From the NCBI GenBank assembly GCA_018268035.1, contig JAFDXI010000046.1, positions 1 through 64,000 on the forward strand: a DNA stretch of 64,000 bases, in the 5' to 3' direction. Shown in pieces: positions 37,248 through 46,856 of this stretch. The translations under genes were made by a program, and so were the position numbers. The stretch comes from Bacteroidota bacterium (GTDB lineage: Bacteria > Bacteroidota > Bacteroidia > Chitinophagales > Chitinophagaceae). Each line of letters begins with the position of its first letter. Within the stretch, counting starts at the first letter, position 1. The notes beneath the pieces are model-generated. The model did no database searches, was not told where the DNA came from, and worked only from the letters and a program-made list of their open reading frames with translations.

Positions 37248-37372
37248 CATTGTTGTCCGATTATATTTGTTAACCCTTTGCTTTTCAAGACCTCATCCGC
37301 CTATTGCGGACTTATAACTCTTACTGGCAAAGGGTTTCAGCTATTTTAAATAATTTTAATCGGACAACAATG
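37248..37372. repeat. Dispersed inverted-repeat element, copy B (125 bp)
   Basis: Same element as 15780-15919. Its terminal arms are perfect for 16 bp (CATTGTTGTCCGATTA and its complement). Inner arms: AACCCTTTGC (37272-37281) and GCAAAGGGTT (37327-37336). The innermost hairpin is TCCGC (37296-37300) with GCGGA (37306-37310). Copy A has a different sequence at the same place but also pairs, so the pairing rather than the sequence is retained. Confidence 0.85.
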
Positions 37373-37466
37373 TAAAAAAAATATTATGCAATAAAGGATA
37401 TGCCTTCACTTTACATTTTTCCAACCAAACATAATTTAATAGCGGCGAACATTTTAAAATATTTCT

Positions 37467-38111
37467 TCAAAACATGTTGGCAAGTCTGTTTTGTGGTTTA
37501 TCCTGTATCCATTTATTGACTTTGTAAGTGATCCATGCACTTCCTGCTCCAAGCAAAGCACCTGCAATTACATCAGTGGGATAGTGTACACCCAAATATA
37601 AGCGGGAATAGCCAACACCTGCAGCCCATAAATATGCGGGAACTATCACATACCATTTTGGATAAGCAATAGTTAGTGCTGTGGCAGTGGAAAATGCTTC
37701 TGATGTGTGCCCCGAAGGAAATGAATATCCGGTTACCATCTCAGCAGGAATCAAAGTAGTATCGCTTTCAAATGGCCTGGGCCTTTGCACAATATTTTTT
37801 AATGATTTGGTAAGCAAAGATGAAACCATTATACCTTCACCAATGTATAAAGCACGTTGTTTAATTTCAGTACTATGTGTTAGCAGGCCGGTTGCCATTA
37901 TACCTATCGGTAATCTGAGACATACATAGTTATTTGCATTAGAAATAGCGAGGTAAAAATCTGTTGTGTTTGCGCTCCTGTGGTCAGCAATATCCTCTAA
38001 TATCGTTTTATCAAAATTGAAAAACTGTGCCTCTAAACCGCCTGTCAAAACAAACAGAAAAACACATTGAGTAATCAACATTTTCAGTGAAAAAAAGGAA
38101 TTCTGTTTCAT
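37467..38111 (-). CDS. PAP2-family membrane phosphatase
   Basis: The 214-residue protein has a signal/first helix and the three PAP2 motifs in order: KNIVQRPRP (KX6RP), YSFPSGHTS (PSGH) and SRLYLGVHYPTDV (SRX5HX3D), within hydrophobic helices. Such enzymes dephosphorylate lipid phosphates (phosphatidate, undecaprenyl-PP, or lipid A in some). The substrate is not determined. Confidence 0.9.
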   Translation of the reverse strand: MKQNSFFSLKMLITQCVFLFVLTGGLEAQFFNFDKTILEDIADHRSANTTDFYLAISNANNYVCLRLPIGIMATGLLTHSTEIKQRALYIGEGIMVSSLLTKSLKNIVQRPRPFESDTTLIPAEMVTGYSFPSGHTSEAFSTATALTIAYPKWYVIVPAYLWAAGVGYSRLYLGVHYPTDVIAGALLGAGSAWITYKVNKWIQDKPQNRLANMF

Positions 38112-38306
38112 CCAGACACATTTACAGGCTTATTAAACGACAGGGTGCAATTCTTGTTATTAAATTTATAACGATAAATACCATCACAAGCATAATGATA
38201 CATTAAAGTTTAAATCCTTTCTTCCCATGGTAGTATTGGAGCTGTTATTTTTGCCAGGCATTGTTCAATGATTATTTATTAAAATTTTTTTGAATCAATC
38301 CGGATT

Positions 38307-38993
38307 ATGCACATTCATTTCTTACAACATTTACCATTTGAAAATCCTGCATCCATTGCAGACTGGGCTGCATAGAAAAATTATGAATGCAGTTATACAA
38401 AAGTTTTTGAAAAAGCTGTCTATCCTGCTGTAACTTCATTTGATATGCTGATTATCATGGGAGGTTCAATGGGTGTGTATGAAGAAGATCAATTCGATTG
38501 GATGCCTGCTCAAAAGAAATTCATCACGGATGCAATTGAAGCTAAAAAGAAAGTATTGGGAATTTGTTTAGGTGCACAATTTATTGCTGAAGCATTAGGG
38601 GCAAAAGTTTATCCACACATTATAAAAGAAATTGGCTGGTGGGAAGTAGAAAAAGTAACACCACATCCACTTTCTAATCATTTACCACAAACGTTTACCA
38701 CCTTTCACTGGCATGGCGATACTTTTACTTTGCCTGTAAATGTCATTCAACTTTTCAAAACAAAAGGCTGCCACCAGCAGGGTTTTGTTTTTCAAAAACA
38801 TGTTGCAGGTTTGCAATTTCATTTTGAAGTAAATGAAGATTTATTAAATGGCATGACAAAACATGAAAAATCATCATTAATAAAAACTGATTCCGTACAA
38901 ACAGATACAGAAATAAAAACTCTAATGCAACAGTATATCACACTACAACCAAAATATTTATATCATTTTTTAGAAGCATTTCTTCAATTATAA
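38307..38993 (+). pseudogene. Class I glutamine amidotransferase with in-frame amber codon
   Basis: From the ATG at 38307, 228 codons read as one amidotransferase except for a TAG at 38373-38375 (codon 23). Upstream part: MHIHFLQHLPFENPASIADWAA; downstream: KNYECSYTKVFE, then FDMLIIMGGSMGVYEED. The catalytic Cys (GICLGAQ), His (LQFHFEV) and Glu are intact, and no other lesion exists. Initiation at 38445 would lose the first beta strand. Either a recent nonsense mutation, a sequencing error or readthrough. The family includes GMP-synthase-like and gamma-glutamyl enzymes of uncertain substrate. Confidence 0.75.
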
Positions 38994-39107
38994 ACCACTA
39001 TCAATCCATTCATACAGGATAACAACAATTCATGTAATAAAAATTGCATTTTTGGGCGCTCATTATTTTTAGGAAATATTAAAAAAATATTTTTACAAAA
39101 AAACAAC

Positions 39108-39764
39108 ATGAGGAAAATCTTATCTATTGCAGTTTTAGCAATAGTTATTACAACATCCTGTAATAAAGAAGTATTGCGCGGTTCAGGGAGTATTATTACA
39201 GAAGAAAGAAGCATTGGAAGTTTTAATGCTATCAGCACTTTTGGCAGTGCAAAAATATTTATATCATATAGTCCAGAAATAACAGTTAAGGTAAAAGGTT
39301 ATCAAAACCTGGTTTCAGAATATGAGACAAAAGTTTCAGGCAATACTCTTTCACTTAAATACAGGGATAATGTCAATATCAAAAATGACAATATAGAAGT
39401 TTATATCACAATGCCTGGCTTTATTGGTTTGAATTCAAATGGTTCTACAACAATTACAGCATCCGGAAATTATGATGATGCCGATAATTTAAATATAGAC
39501 GTTTCAGGAAGTGCAACCATCAGTATTGACCAAATGAAAGTGAATAACTACTCTATTCATTCAGATGGTAGTAGCGAAATATCTTCTAAAGGTGTTCTGG
39601 CAAATTCAGCTAAAGTGCATCTCAATGGAAGTGGATCAGTTATTTTATCAGTACAAAATAGTCTTGATGTTTATATTTCGGGTAGTGGTAAGGTTTCATA
39701 TAAAGGTGAGCCTGCAAATATTACCACTGACATCAGTGGCAGCGGTTCATTAATAAAATTATAA
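39108..39764 (+). CDS. Head-GIN domain (DUF2807) lipoprotein
   Basis: The 218-residue lipoprotein (ITTSCNKE) starts GSGSIITEERSIGSFNAISTFGSAKIFI, the usual entry of DUF2807. A parallel beta-helix of Gly/Ser-rich repeats (NIDVSGSATI, HLNGSGSV, ISGSGKVSY, DISGSGSL) follows. An auto-proteolytic or surface role has been suggested for the fold, but function is unknown. Abundant in Bacteroidota. Single gene closed by a terminator. Confidence 0.88.
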   Translation: MRKILSIAVLAIVITTSCNKEVLRGSGSIITEERSIGSFNAISTFGSAKIFISYSPEITVKVKGYQNLVSEYETKVSGNTLSLKYRDNVNIKNDNIEVYITMPGFIGLNSNGSTTITASGNYDDADNLNIDVSGSATISIDQMKVNNYSIHSDGSSEISSKGVLANSAKVHLNGSGSVILSVQNSLDVYISGSGKVSYKGEPANITTDISGSGSLIKL

Positions 39765-39800
39765 AGCAGCATTTGTTGCTCTTCCATAAAACAACTAAAG

Positions 39801-39838
39801 AAATATCCTTAGCTAATCAAAGCTTTGGATATTTTTTT
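39801..39838 (+). terminator. Intrinsic terminator after the head-GIN gene
   Basis: AAATATCC (39801-39808) pairs with GGATATTT (39827-39834) and T residues follow. Confidence 0.65.
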
Positions 39839-39859
39839 GAGTGCATTCAACCTTATTAT

Positions 39860-40591
39860 TTACAACAATTTTATTTTGATATTTTTAAAACAAATGCCGC
39901 TGGTAGCAACCCTGTTGTGTGATGACTGAAAAGCAATATGTCCATTTTTTGAAGCGCCATAACCTGCAACATCTTTCCACTTGCCGGCAGCTTTTTCTTT
40001 TTTCCAGGCATTGCTCCATAAAGTATATTCAACTACTTTTTTTCCATTGAGCCAATGTTCAACATGGCCATTATTTACAACAATTTTTGAGGTATTCCAT
40101 TCACCTGGCTTTTTCGTTGCATTTACTGCCGGAGGCTGCATCGCATAATTAGAACCTGTATGCTGGTCAGGTGCTATTTTTTCAGGATAGCCATCATCAT
40201 CAATCAATTGGTATTCCGGGCCACTTAAATATGTTTCATCAAAATTTTCATTCACCAGGTACATAATTCCGCTATTGCCTTCAGGAGAAATTTTCCAGTC
40301 AACACTCAGCTCAAAATTTTCATACTCGCTATCAGTTATCAAATCTGCATGACCGGCATCAGCAGTTTTGCTACACAACATACCGCTATCAATTTGCCAG
40401 GAGCCAGGCTGATTTTTAAAAGTGCGCCAGCCATTCATAGTTTTTCCATCAAACAGTAATTTCCAGCCACCCGATATTTCCTGTTGCGTGAGTTGGTTGT
40501 CTATTGTTGTATCACTCATATTTTTTGCTTGTGCAGGTTGAATAAAAAACAAACCTAAAAAAATACCCGAAGCTAAAATCAGTTTTTTCAT
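39860..40591 (-). CDS. DUF1080 (3-keto-disaccharide hydrolase-like) secreted protein
   Basis: The 243-residue protein has a signal peptide (FIQPAQA). Core motifs: WKLLFDGKTMNGWRTF, the beta-sandwich strands FELSVDWKISPEGNSGIMYLV, GPEYQLIDDDGYP and HVEHWLNGKKVVEY, ending GHIAFQSSHN...ICFKNIKIK. This concanavalin-like fold is annotated as 3-keto-disaccharide hydrolase in recent work, though older annotation is DUF1080. A periplasmic role in sugar breakdown is likely. It precedes no obvious partner. Confidence 0.88.
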   Translation of the reverse strand: MKKLILASGIFLGLFFIQPAQAKNMSDTTIDNQLTQQEISGGWKLLFDGKTMNGWRTFKNQPGSWQIDSGMLCSKTADAGHADLITDSEYENFELSVDWKISPEGNSGIMYLVNENFDETYLSGPEYQLIDDDGYPEKIAPDQHTGSNYAMQPPAVNATKKPGEWNTSKIVVNNGHVEHWLNGKKVVEYTLWSNAWKKEKAAGKWKDVAGYGASKNGHIAFQSSHNRVATSGICFKNIKIKLL

Positions 40592-40673
40592 ACTTAATTC
40601 TTTTTGTATTTGATGTATGTAAACATTTTCTTTAAACCAGTAAGCATTTTCCTGTAATCATTTTATTTAAAAA

Positions 40674-41534
40674 TTAGATCTGCCTTTTAAATAATGGCAG
40701 CAGGAATTTGTGAAACAAATATCCGGAAAGTTCAGCATCATACCCGTTCTTTCCACATTGCCGTACAGGTTTTATTCCAATGAAAGCATTAGTGAGAAAA
40801 ATTTCATCAGCACTTGCCAACTCATCAATTTCTATTCCTGTCTCAACAATTGGAATACTTTCCTGCTTGATATTATTTATCAAAAACCTTCTCATTACAC
40901 CACCCACACAACCTTCACTCAATGCAGGTGTTTTGATAGCGCCATCTTTTACAATAAAAATATTGGCAATCGTTGCGTCAGCTATGCGGTTAAAACTATT
41001 GATGACAATTGCATCATCCAATTGATTTTCTTTTGCCCACAAAGCGGCCATCACGTAAGGAAGGAAATTATTACTTTTTATATGGGAAAAATCATCACAA
41101 GCCTTTCTGGCATTTGTAAAGATTCCTGTCACTAATCCTTTTGCAGGGAATGCAGGGGTTACTGTTTCCGGTTTCCAGGTTTGAATAATATAATTGGGAA
41201 AATTGTTTTCATAATCATACAAGCTGCCATCACTTCTAAACACAGTCAGGCGTATCCTCGCTGTTTTCTCCTGTTTGTTTTGTTTTGCAATCAACTGTAT
41301 TTGTTTCGTTAAGAATGCAGGAGTAAAATGCGCCGGTAATTCAAACTTCATCAATACTAATGAAGCAAACAACCTTTCAAGATGAAAATTTAATAACGCA
41401 ATACTTCCATCAATCATCCGCATGGTTTCAAACAGACCGTCACCAAACCGGAAAGAGCGGTTATCAGCGCTGATAGTTTTTGTACCACTGACAACCAATT
41501 CATCATTAAACAAAAAATATTTACCGGCTTGCAT
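40674..41534 (-). CDS. Class IV aminotransferase (aminodeoxychorismate lyase-like)
   Basis: 286 residues from the ATG at 41534; an ATG eleven codons upstream is possible. PLP fold-type IV features: ADNRSFRFGDGLFETMRMIDG, the catalytic Lys in SHIKSNNFLPYVMAA, and the phosphate loop SEGCVGGVMRRFL. Family options are branched-chain aminotransferase, D-amino acid aminotransferase and PabC (4-amino-4-deoxychorismate lyase, folate). The short length and FRFGDGLFET opening favour PabC-like; not certain. Confidence 0.82.
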   Translation of the reverse strand: MQAGKYFLFNDELVVSGTKTISADNRSFRFGDGLFETMRMIDGSIALLNFHLERLFASLVLMKFELPAHFTPAFLTKQIQLIAKQNKQEKTARIRLTVFRSDGSLYDYENNFPNYIIQTWKPETVTPAFPAKGLVTGIFTNARKACDDFSHIKSNNFLPYVMAALWAKENQLDDAIVINSFNRIADATIANIFIVKDGAIKTPALSEGCVGGVMRRFLINNIKQESIPIVETGIEIDELASADEIFLTNAFIGIKPVRQCGKNGYDAELSGYLFHKFLLPLFKRQI

Positions 41535-41678
41535 CAAAAAATTCAATTCTATGTGAAAGGATGACAACTATATTTCCGGAATTCAGCACTTCATTATTTA
41601 AGATAATAATATTTCAGTGTGCTTTCAATTTAACTGTATGGCATTTGCGAATGGGGTCACAAAATATGAAAACATTTC

Positions 41679-43022
41679 TTATTCAAACCCCAGTTTTGCC
41701 AATCCAGCTTTTACTTCATCACAACTCATAAATAATTTCCACAACAAACCACTCCTGTAATTTTCCATCATCACCACTATTGGCCCCTGGTCAATAGCGA
41801 GATAACGTTGAGGATACCAGTCTGCAGTTTCGCTGAATGCATCATAAAACCCATAAGGCCCTAATATTTTATTTCGCAATGAAGTATCGTCATACCAGTG
41901 TTTCATTGCAGCCATTGATTGCATCGGTGTATAAGGAAAAGATGATAATGCTGCAGTAGGAGAAATTACACCGAGGTCATTGGCAGAGTCCGGCGCATGC
42001 GCTGCATAACCATTAACAGAATAGCTGGCAGTAAGCCCCCAACTATCTGCACCATAACCTTTATATTTTTTCGGATTATCAACGCACCATTGATAATTGA
42101 TTTTTGCCATTGTGCTCATCTCTTTCCAGTAATCTGCATATTGGTCTTTTAATCCATGCGGGTTTAAACCCAGCCAGGAATAATGCGCCCAAAACAATGG
42201 CCCACCATGTGGTGGGTTGCCCTGCATCAGTAAATGCAACGTATCATTTTTATAATTACTGACAGCATTGATTTTCCCATTCTGTGCCCAGCCTTCATGA
42301 TACACAGTTGGAGGCACACTATGGGTGGGTGATGAGGCCGCCAAAACATACATGATCAAACATTCATTGTAACCATGCACTGCAAAATTTTTCTTCCATC
42401 CAAAGTTCGGGCTCCAATGCCAGAATAAAACATTTTGGCCACCACGGCGATACCAGTCAAATTCAACACTGCGCCATAAACTGTCAATACGTTCAGCTAA
42501 TTTTTTTTCATCATCATTACCGCCTTTAAAATATTGCCGCACACATAATAAACCCTGCATCATAAAACTCGTTTCTACCAAATCGCCACCATCATCATCA
42601 TTGCCAAATGGTTTCACATGGCCGTTTTCATCCAGAAGCCAATGTGGATAGGCTCCATGAAAACGGTCTGCTTTTTCAAGGAACGAAACAATTTTATTCA
42701 ACCTGTCATATCCCTGTTGCCTCGTAATATATCCTCTTTCAATACCGGCAAGAATTGCCATCACACCAAACCCACTGCCACCCACTGCAATGGTACTTTG
42801 ATCATGTTCGGGATAAACATTATCAGTATGAATTCTTTCAGGTGCCATGCCACTATTTGGTAAACCACCGGTCCAGAAATATTCAAATGTCCTGTGCTCT
42901 ATCGTATCATACAAAGCAGTATCAGAGATATTAGCAGCAGCAGTTGTTTGTTCCTGAGTAGCAATTTTTGAATGACAGGCAACAACAAAAACAATCAGGG
43001 AAAGCAGTGTATATTTCATCAT
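41679..43022 (-). CDS. GH144 endo-beta-1,2-glucanase-like lipoprotein (glucoamylase-family fold)
   Basis: 447 residues from the ATG at 43022 (lipobox IVFVVAC). The open frame extends 22 codons more without a signal peptide. The (alpha/alpha)6-type sequence DTIEHRTFEYFWTGGLPNSGMAPER matches the family founded by a Chitinophaga beta-1,2-glucanase (GH144, formerly glucoamylase PF10091). Motifs include TIAVGGSGFGVMAILAGIERG, LFWHWSPNFGWKKNFAVHGYNECLIMYVLAASS and SPTAALSSFPYTP. It probably acts on beta-1,2-glucan at the cell surface or in the periplasm. It is not linked to a SusCD pair here. Confidence 0.85.
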   Translation of the reverse strand: MMKYTLLSLIVFVVACHSKIATQEQTTAAANISDTALYDTIEHRTFEYFWTGGLPNSGMAPERIHTDNVYPEHDQSTIAVGGSGFGVMAILAGIERGYITRQQGYDRLNKIVSFLEKADRFHGAYPHWLLDENGHVKPFGNDDDGGDLVETSFMMQGLLCVRQYFKGGNDDEKKLAERIDSLWRSVEFDWYRRGGQNVLFWHWSPNFGWKKNFAVHGYNECLIMYVLAASSPTHSVPPTVYHEGWAQNGKINAVSNYKNDTLHLLMQGNPPHGGPLFWAHYSWLGLNPHGLKDQYADYWKEMSTMAKINYQWCVDNPKKYKGYGADSWGLTASYSVNGYAAHAPDSANDLGVISPTAALSSFPYTPMQSMAAMKHWYDDTSLRNKILGPYGFYDAFSETADWYPQRYLAIDQGPIVVMMENYRSGLLWKLFMSCDEVKAGLAKLGFE

Positions 43023-43247
43023 GCTGCTAATGTAAGCAGGATAATATTTAAAATTATCCTTATAACCGGTTTTTCCATCAGATGGCAAAACAAGTTGATG
43101 AATTAATAAACGTAACCTACAAAAACACTGATTGGCATAACTAATAGATATTTCAAATAAACTTTATCATTTTCGTAATGAGGAATTAAACATAATCTTA
43201 TACTACAGGAACTCATTGTTGTTTTACCTTTAAGCAAATGATACATT

Positions 43248-44219
43248 ATGGAGTATAGAAAATTTGGCCGCACCAGGTGGAAAGTCAGCGAGATTGGCTA
43301 TGGCACCTGGGGTATGGCAGGATGGACAGGATCTGAAATAGAAGCAGTCAATAAAGCTTTGGATAAGGCAGTTGATTTGGGTTGTAATTTTTTCGATACA
43401 GCATGGGCCTATGGTGATGGAGAAAGTGAAAAAATTTTGAATGCGTTATTAAAAAGGCATAGCGGGAAAAAATTATATGTAGCCACCAAGATCCCTCCTA
43501 AAAACCGCAAATGGCCATCAAAACCACAATACAAATTACAGGATGTTTTCCCGGCAGATTATATAGTTGAATACACAGAAAAAAGTTTAAAAAACCTTGG
43601 TGTTGAGACAATAGACTTACAACAGTTTCATGTGTGGGAAGATAGCTGGTCAAATGAAGATGAATGGAAAGAAGCCATTCAACAATTGACAAAACAAGGT
43701 AAAGTAAAAGCCTGGGGTATCAGCATCAACCGGTGGGAGCCTGATAATAGTTTAGCTACTTTAAAAACCGGTTTGATAGATGCGGTACAAGTAATTTATA
43801 ACATTTTTGACCAGGCACCTGAAGACAAATTACTCCCGCTTTGCAGGAAGCTTGATATTGGTGTGATTGCAAGGGTACCATTTGATGAAGGTACATTAAC
43901 AGGCAACATGACAAAAGAAACCACCTTTCCAAAAGATGACTGGCGTTCTACTTATTTTGTTCCTGAAAATTTAATATCAAGTGTTGAACATGCAGATGCT
44001 TTAAAACCATTAATACCGCATGGTATGACGATGCCTGAAATGGCATTGCGTTTTATTCTAAGCCACCCTGATATTTCCACCACAATACCGGGTATGCGTA
44101 AAATCAAACATGTTATATCCAATATGCAGGCAGGAGATGGTAATGGATTATGCAGAGATACATTAAATGCATTGAAACATCATCGCTGGAACCGCCTGCC
44201 TACTGAATGGTCGCAATAA
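43248..44219 (+). CDS. Aldo/keto reductase
   Basis: The 323-residue TIM-barrel oxidoreductase has the tetrad FDTAWAYG (Asp/Tyr), Lys in YVATKIPP, and His in LQQFHVWEDSW. The NADP-binding C-terminus includes ALRFILSHPDISTTIPGMRKIKHV. The substrate is unknown. It is a stand-alone gene between divergent GH144 and the GH9 gene. Confidence 0.92.
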   Translation: MEYRKFGRTRWKVSEIGYGTWGMAGWTGSEIEAVNKALDKAVDLGCNFFDTAWAYGDGESEKILNALLKRHSGKKLYVATKIPPKNRKWPSKPQYKLQDVFPADYIVEYTEKSLKNLGVETIDLQQFHVWEDSWSNEDEWKEAIQQLTKQGKVKAWGISINRWEPDNSLATLKTGLIDAVQVIYNIFDQAPEDKLLPLCRKLDIGVIARVPFDEGTLTGNMTKETTFPKDDWRSTYFVPENLISSVEHADALKPLIPHGMTMPEMALRFILSHPDISTTIPGMRKIKHVISNMQAGDGNGLCRDTLNALKHHRWNRLPTEWSQ

Positions 44220-44348
44220 CGTTTTCGGATTTGCGAATGAGACTTTTGAATGAATAAATAAAACAGAACTTTATCAGTTTTTATTTTCTGATTGAGAAAT
44301 TGATTTTTCCAAAATCAAAAAATGATACATCAACTAAATACTGCTAAA

Positions 44349-46848
44349 ATGAATCGTAACAGGAGTACAATAATAATTGCTGTTTTATTATTTATTTTTT
44401 TCTTCAATCCATCCAATGCCCAAACTATTTCCTGCATCCGTATTAACCAGTTAGGTTATCCTGTAAACGGGATAAAAGTAGCAGTGTGGGGCAGTGATGA
44501 ACCAATCACTGATTCAATTTTTACAATAATAAATGCTACAGATAATTCAATTGTTTTTAGAGGGAAAACAGGTAAAGACTTTGGGGAATATGGTCCTTTC
44601 ACCCACACATCCCGGCTCAATTTTTCTGCATTAAATAAAAAAGGGAAATACATTATTGAATTGAATGTTACTAAATCTCCGGTCTTCACAATTGATGATG
44701 CAGTCTATGATGGTGCTGCAGATTTTTGCCTTCGTTATATGCGGCAACAACGCAGTGGTTTCAATCCATTTTTAAAAGACTCCTGTCATACGCATGATGG
44801 TTATACATTGTATGCACCAGTGCCTGATAGCACATATATCAATGTTGTTGGAGGCTGGCATGATGCGACAGATTATCTTCAATATTCCACTACTTCTGCC
44901 AATGCTACTTATCATTTACTTGCTGCTTACAGGGATTTTCCCGGTGTATTTACTGATGTCAAACAATCCAACGGTTTGGACGGCAGCAACCACATTCCAG
45001 ATGTGTTGGATGAAGCCAAATGGGGATTAGACTGGTTGTTGAAAATGCATCCAAAAGATGATTGGTTGTTTAATCAAATAGGTGATGATAGAGACCATCG
45101 TGGTTTCCGGTTGCCTGGTGATGAAATAAATCTTTATGGCCATGCTAAGGAAAGACCCGTATATTTCTGCAATGGTCAACCACAACAAAGAGGAAAATTT
45201 TTAAACAACACAACAGGGGTAGCATCAACTGCGGGAAAATTCTGCAGTGCATTTGCACTTGGCAGTATTTTATTTTCCGGTATTGACAAAAGCTATTCTG
45301 AAAACTTATTAGATAATTCAAAGACCGCATACGCATTAGGATTAAAAAAGCCCGGTGTTGCACAAACAGTATCTGTGGTTTCACCTTATATATATGCAGA
45401 AGATAACTGGACAGATGATATGGAACTGGCAGGCGCTGAATTGCACTTTGCAGAGAAAAGTAATAATAAAGGATTATTATCCGCATCATTTTATTATGCT
45501 TTACAGGAACTGGTCACACCCTGGTTGGGCAAAGACACAGCCAACCATTACGAGTGGTATCCTTTTATCAATATTGGCCACTATGAACTGGCAAAACAAA
45601 TAACAGGCATAAAAAAAGATTCAATTATCCTTTTTTATAAAGAAGGTATTGAAAGAGTATGGCAGAAAGCAAAACAAAATGCTTTCTTCCGGGGCATCCC
45701 ATTTATCTGGTGCAGCAATAACCTGACTGTAAATTTTGCTATTCAATGTTATTGGTACAGGCTACTGAGTGGCGATGATTCTTATATCCAACTTGAACAG
45801 GCTTGTTTTGACTGGTTGTTTGGTTGCAATCCATGGGGTACAAGCTTTGTATATGGGCTGCCTGCCTGGGGTGATACACCTGCAGACCCACATTCGTCTT
45901 TAGCATTTTTAAAAAAATATCCAATTGATGGTGGTCTGGTAGATGGCCCCGTTTATACCAGTATCTATAACAATCTTATTGGCATTTCATTATATGATGC
46001 AGATGAATATGCACCATATCAAAGTAGTCTTGCTGTTTATCATGATGACTATGGTGATTACAGCACCAATGAACCTACAATGGATGGCACAGCATCATTG
46101 ATTTACCTGTTAGCAGCAAGGCAGGCTGATGCAGATAAAAATAAATTTTTCAAATATGACAATGGTGGGATTATAATGGGCGATACAACCAAAAAAGAAG
46201 TGGCATTGGTTTTTTCTGCAGATGAGTTCTGTGAGGGGATACCAACCATCGTAAATGCGCTGAACAAAAACAAAATTAAAGGCTCATTCTTTTTTACCGG
46301 CAGGTTTTACCGCAACAAAAACAACCTGGGCTATATCCGGCAATTAATAAAAGATGGAGATTATCTTGGCCCCCATTCTGACCAGCATCTCTTATATAAT
46401 GATTGGATTAAAAGAGACAGCCTACTGGTAACAAAGCAGCAATTCAATAATGATATGAAAAAAAAACCTTGCTACAATGCGCCAACTGGGCATACCCATC
46501 CATCAACCACAATTTTTTATGCCGCCTTATGAATGGTGGAATGTCAGCATCGCAACCTGGAGCAAAGAAGCAGGCCTGCAGTTGTTTTGTTTTACTCCTG
46601 GCATCAGGACAAATGCAGATTATACTTACCCGGAAATGCAACAATACAAAAGCAGCGATTGGATTATACAATCATTAAAAGAACAACAAAAGAAAAACCC
46701 GGATTATTTTAATGGCGCTATCATTTTAATCCATGCAGGCACAGATTCAAGGAGAAAAGACAAACTGTATAGCCGCATGAGTGAGCTGATTGGCTGGCTC
46801 CGGTCTGAAGGTTATATCTTTAAAAGAATTGATGAGCTGTTGCAATAA
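44349..46848 (+). CDS. GH9 endoglucanase fused to a NodB-like domain, frameshifted at an A9 run
   Basis: The start at 44349 gives a signal peptide (MNRNRSTIIIAVLLFIFFFNPSNAQ). The order is: an N-terminal Ig-like CelD_N domain (about 28-115), then the GH9 (alpha/alpha)6 barrel with catalytic Asp block GGWHDATDY (about 168-176) and Glu in YSTNEPTMDG (about 575). From about 610 comes a polysaccharide deacetylase-like domain (EVALVFSADEF, HSDQH). Frame 1 would end at 46532. After nine A (46458-46466) a second frame continues the NodB domain (NLATMRQLGIPIHQPQFFMPPYEWW...) to 46848. Removing one A gives one 832-residue protein. The GH9 part is complete in frame 1. Slippage or a read error is possible. 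Confidence 0.82.
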
Positions 46849-46856
46849 GAATTTGA

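Noticed and set aside
43201..43240. CATTGTTGTTTTACC as a third copy of the repeat element
   Set aside because: Only ten bases match, and no inner arms or opposite end follow.
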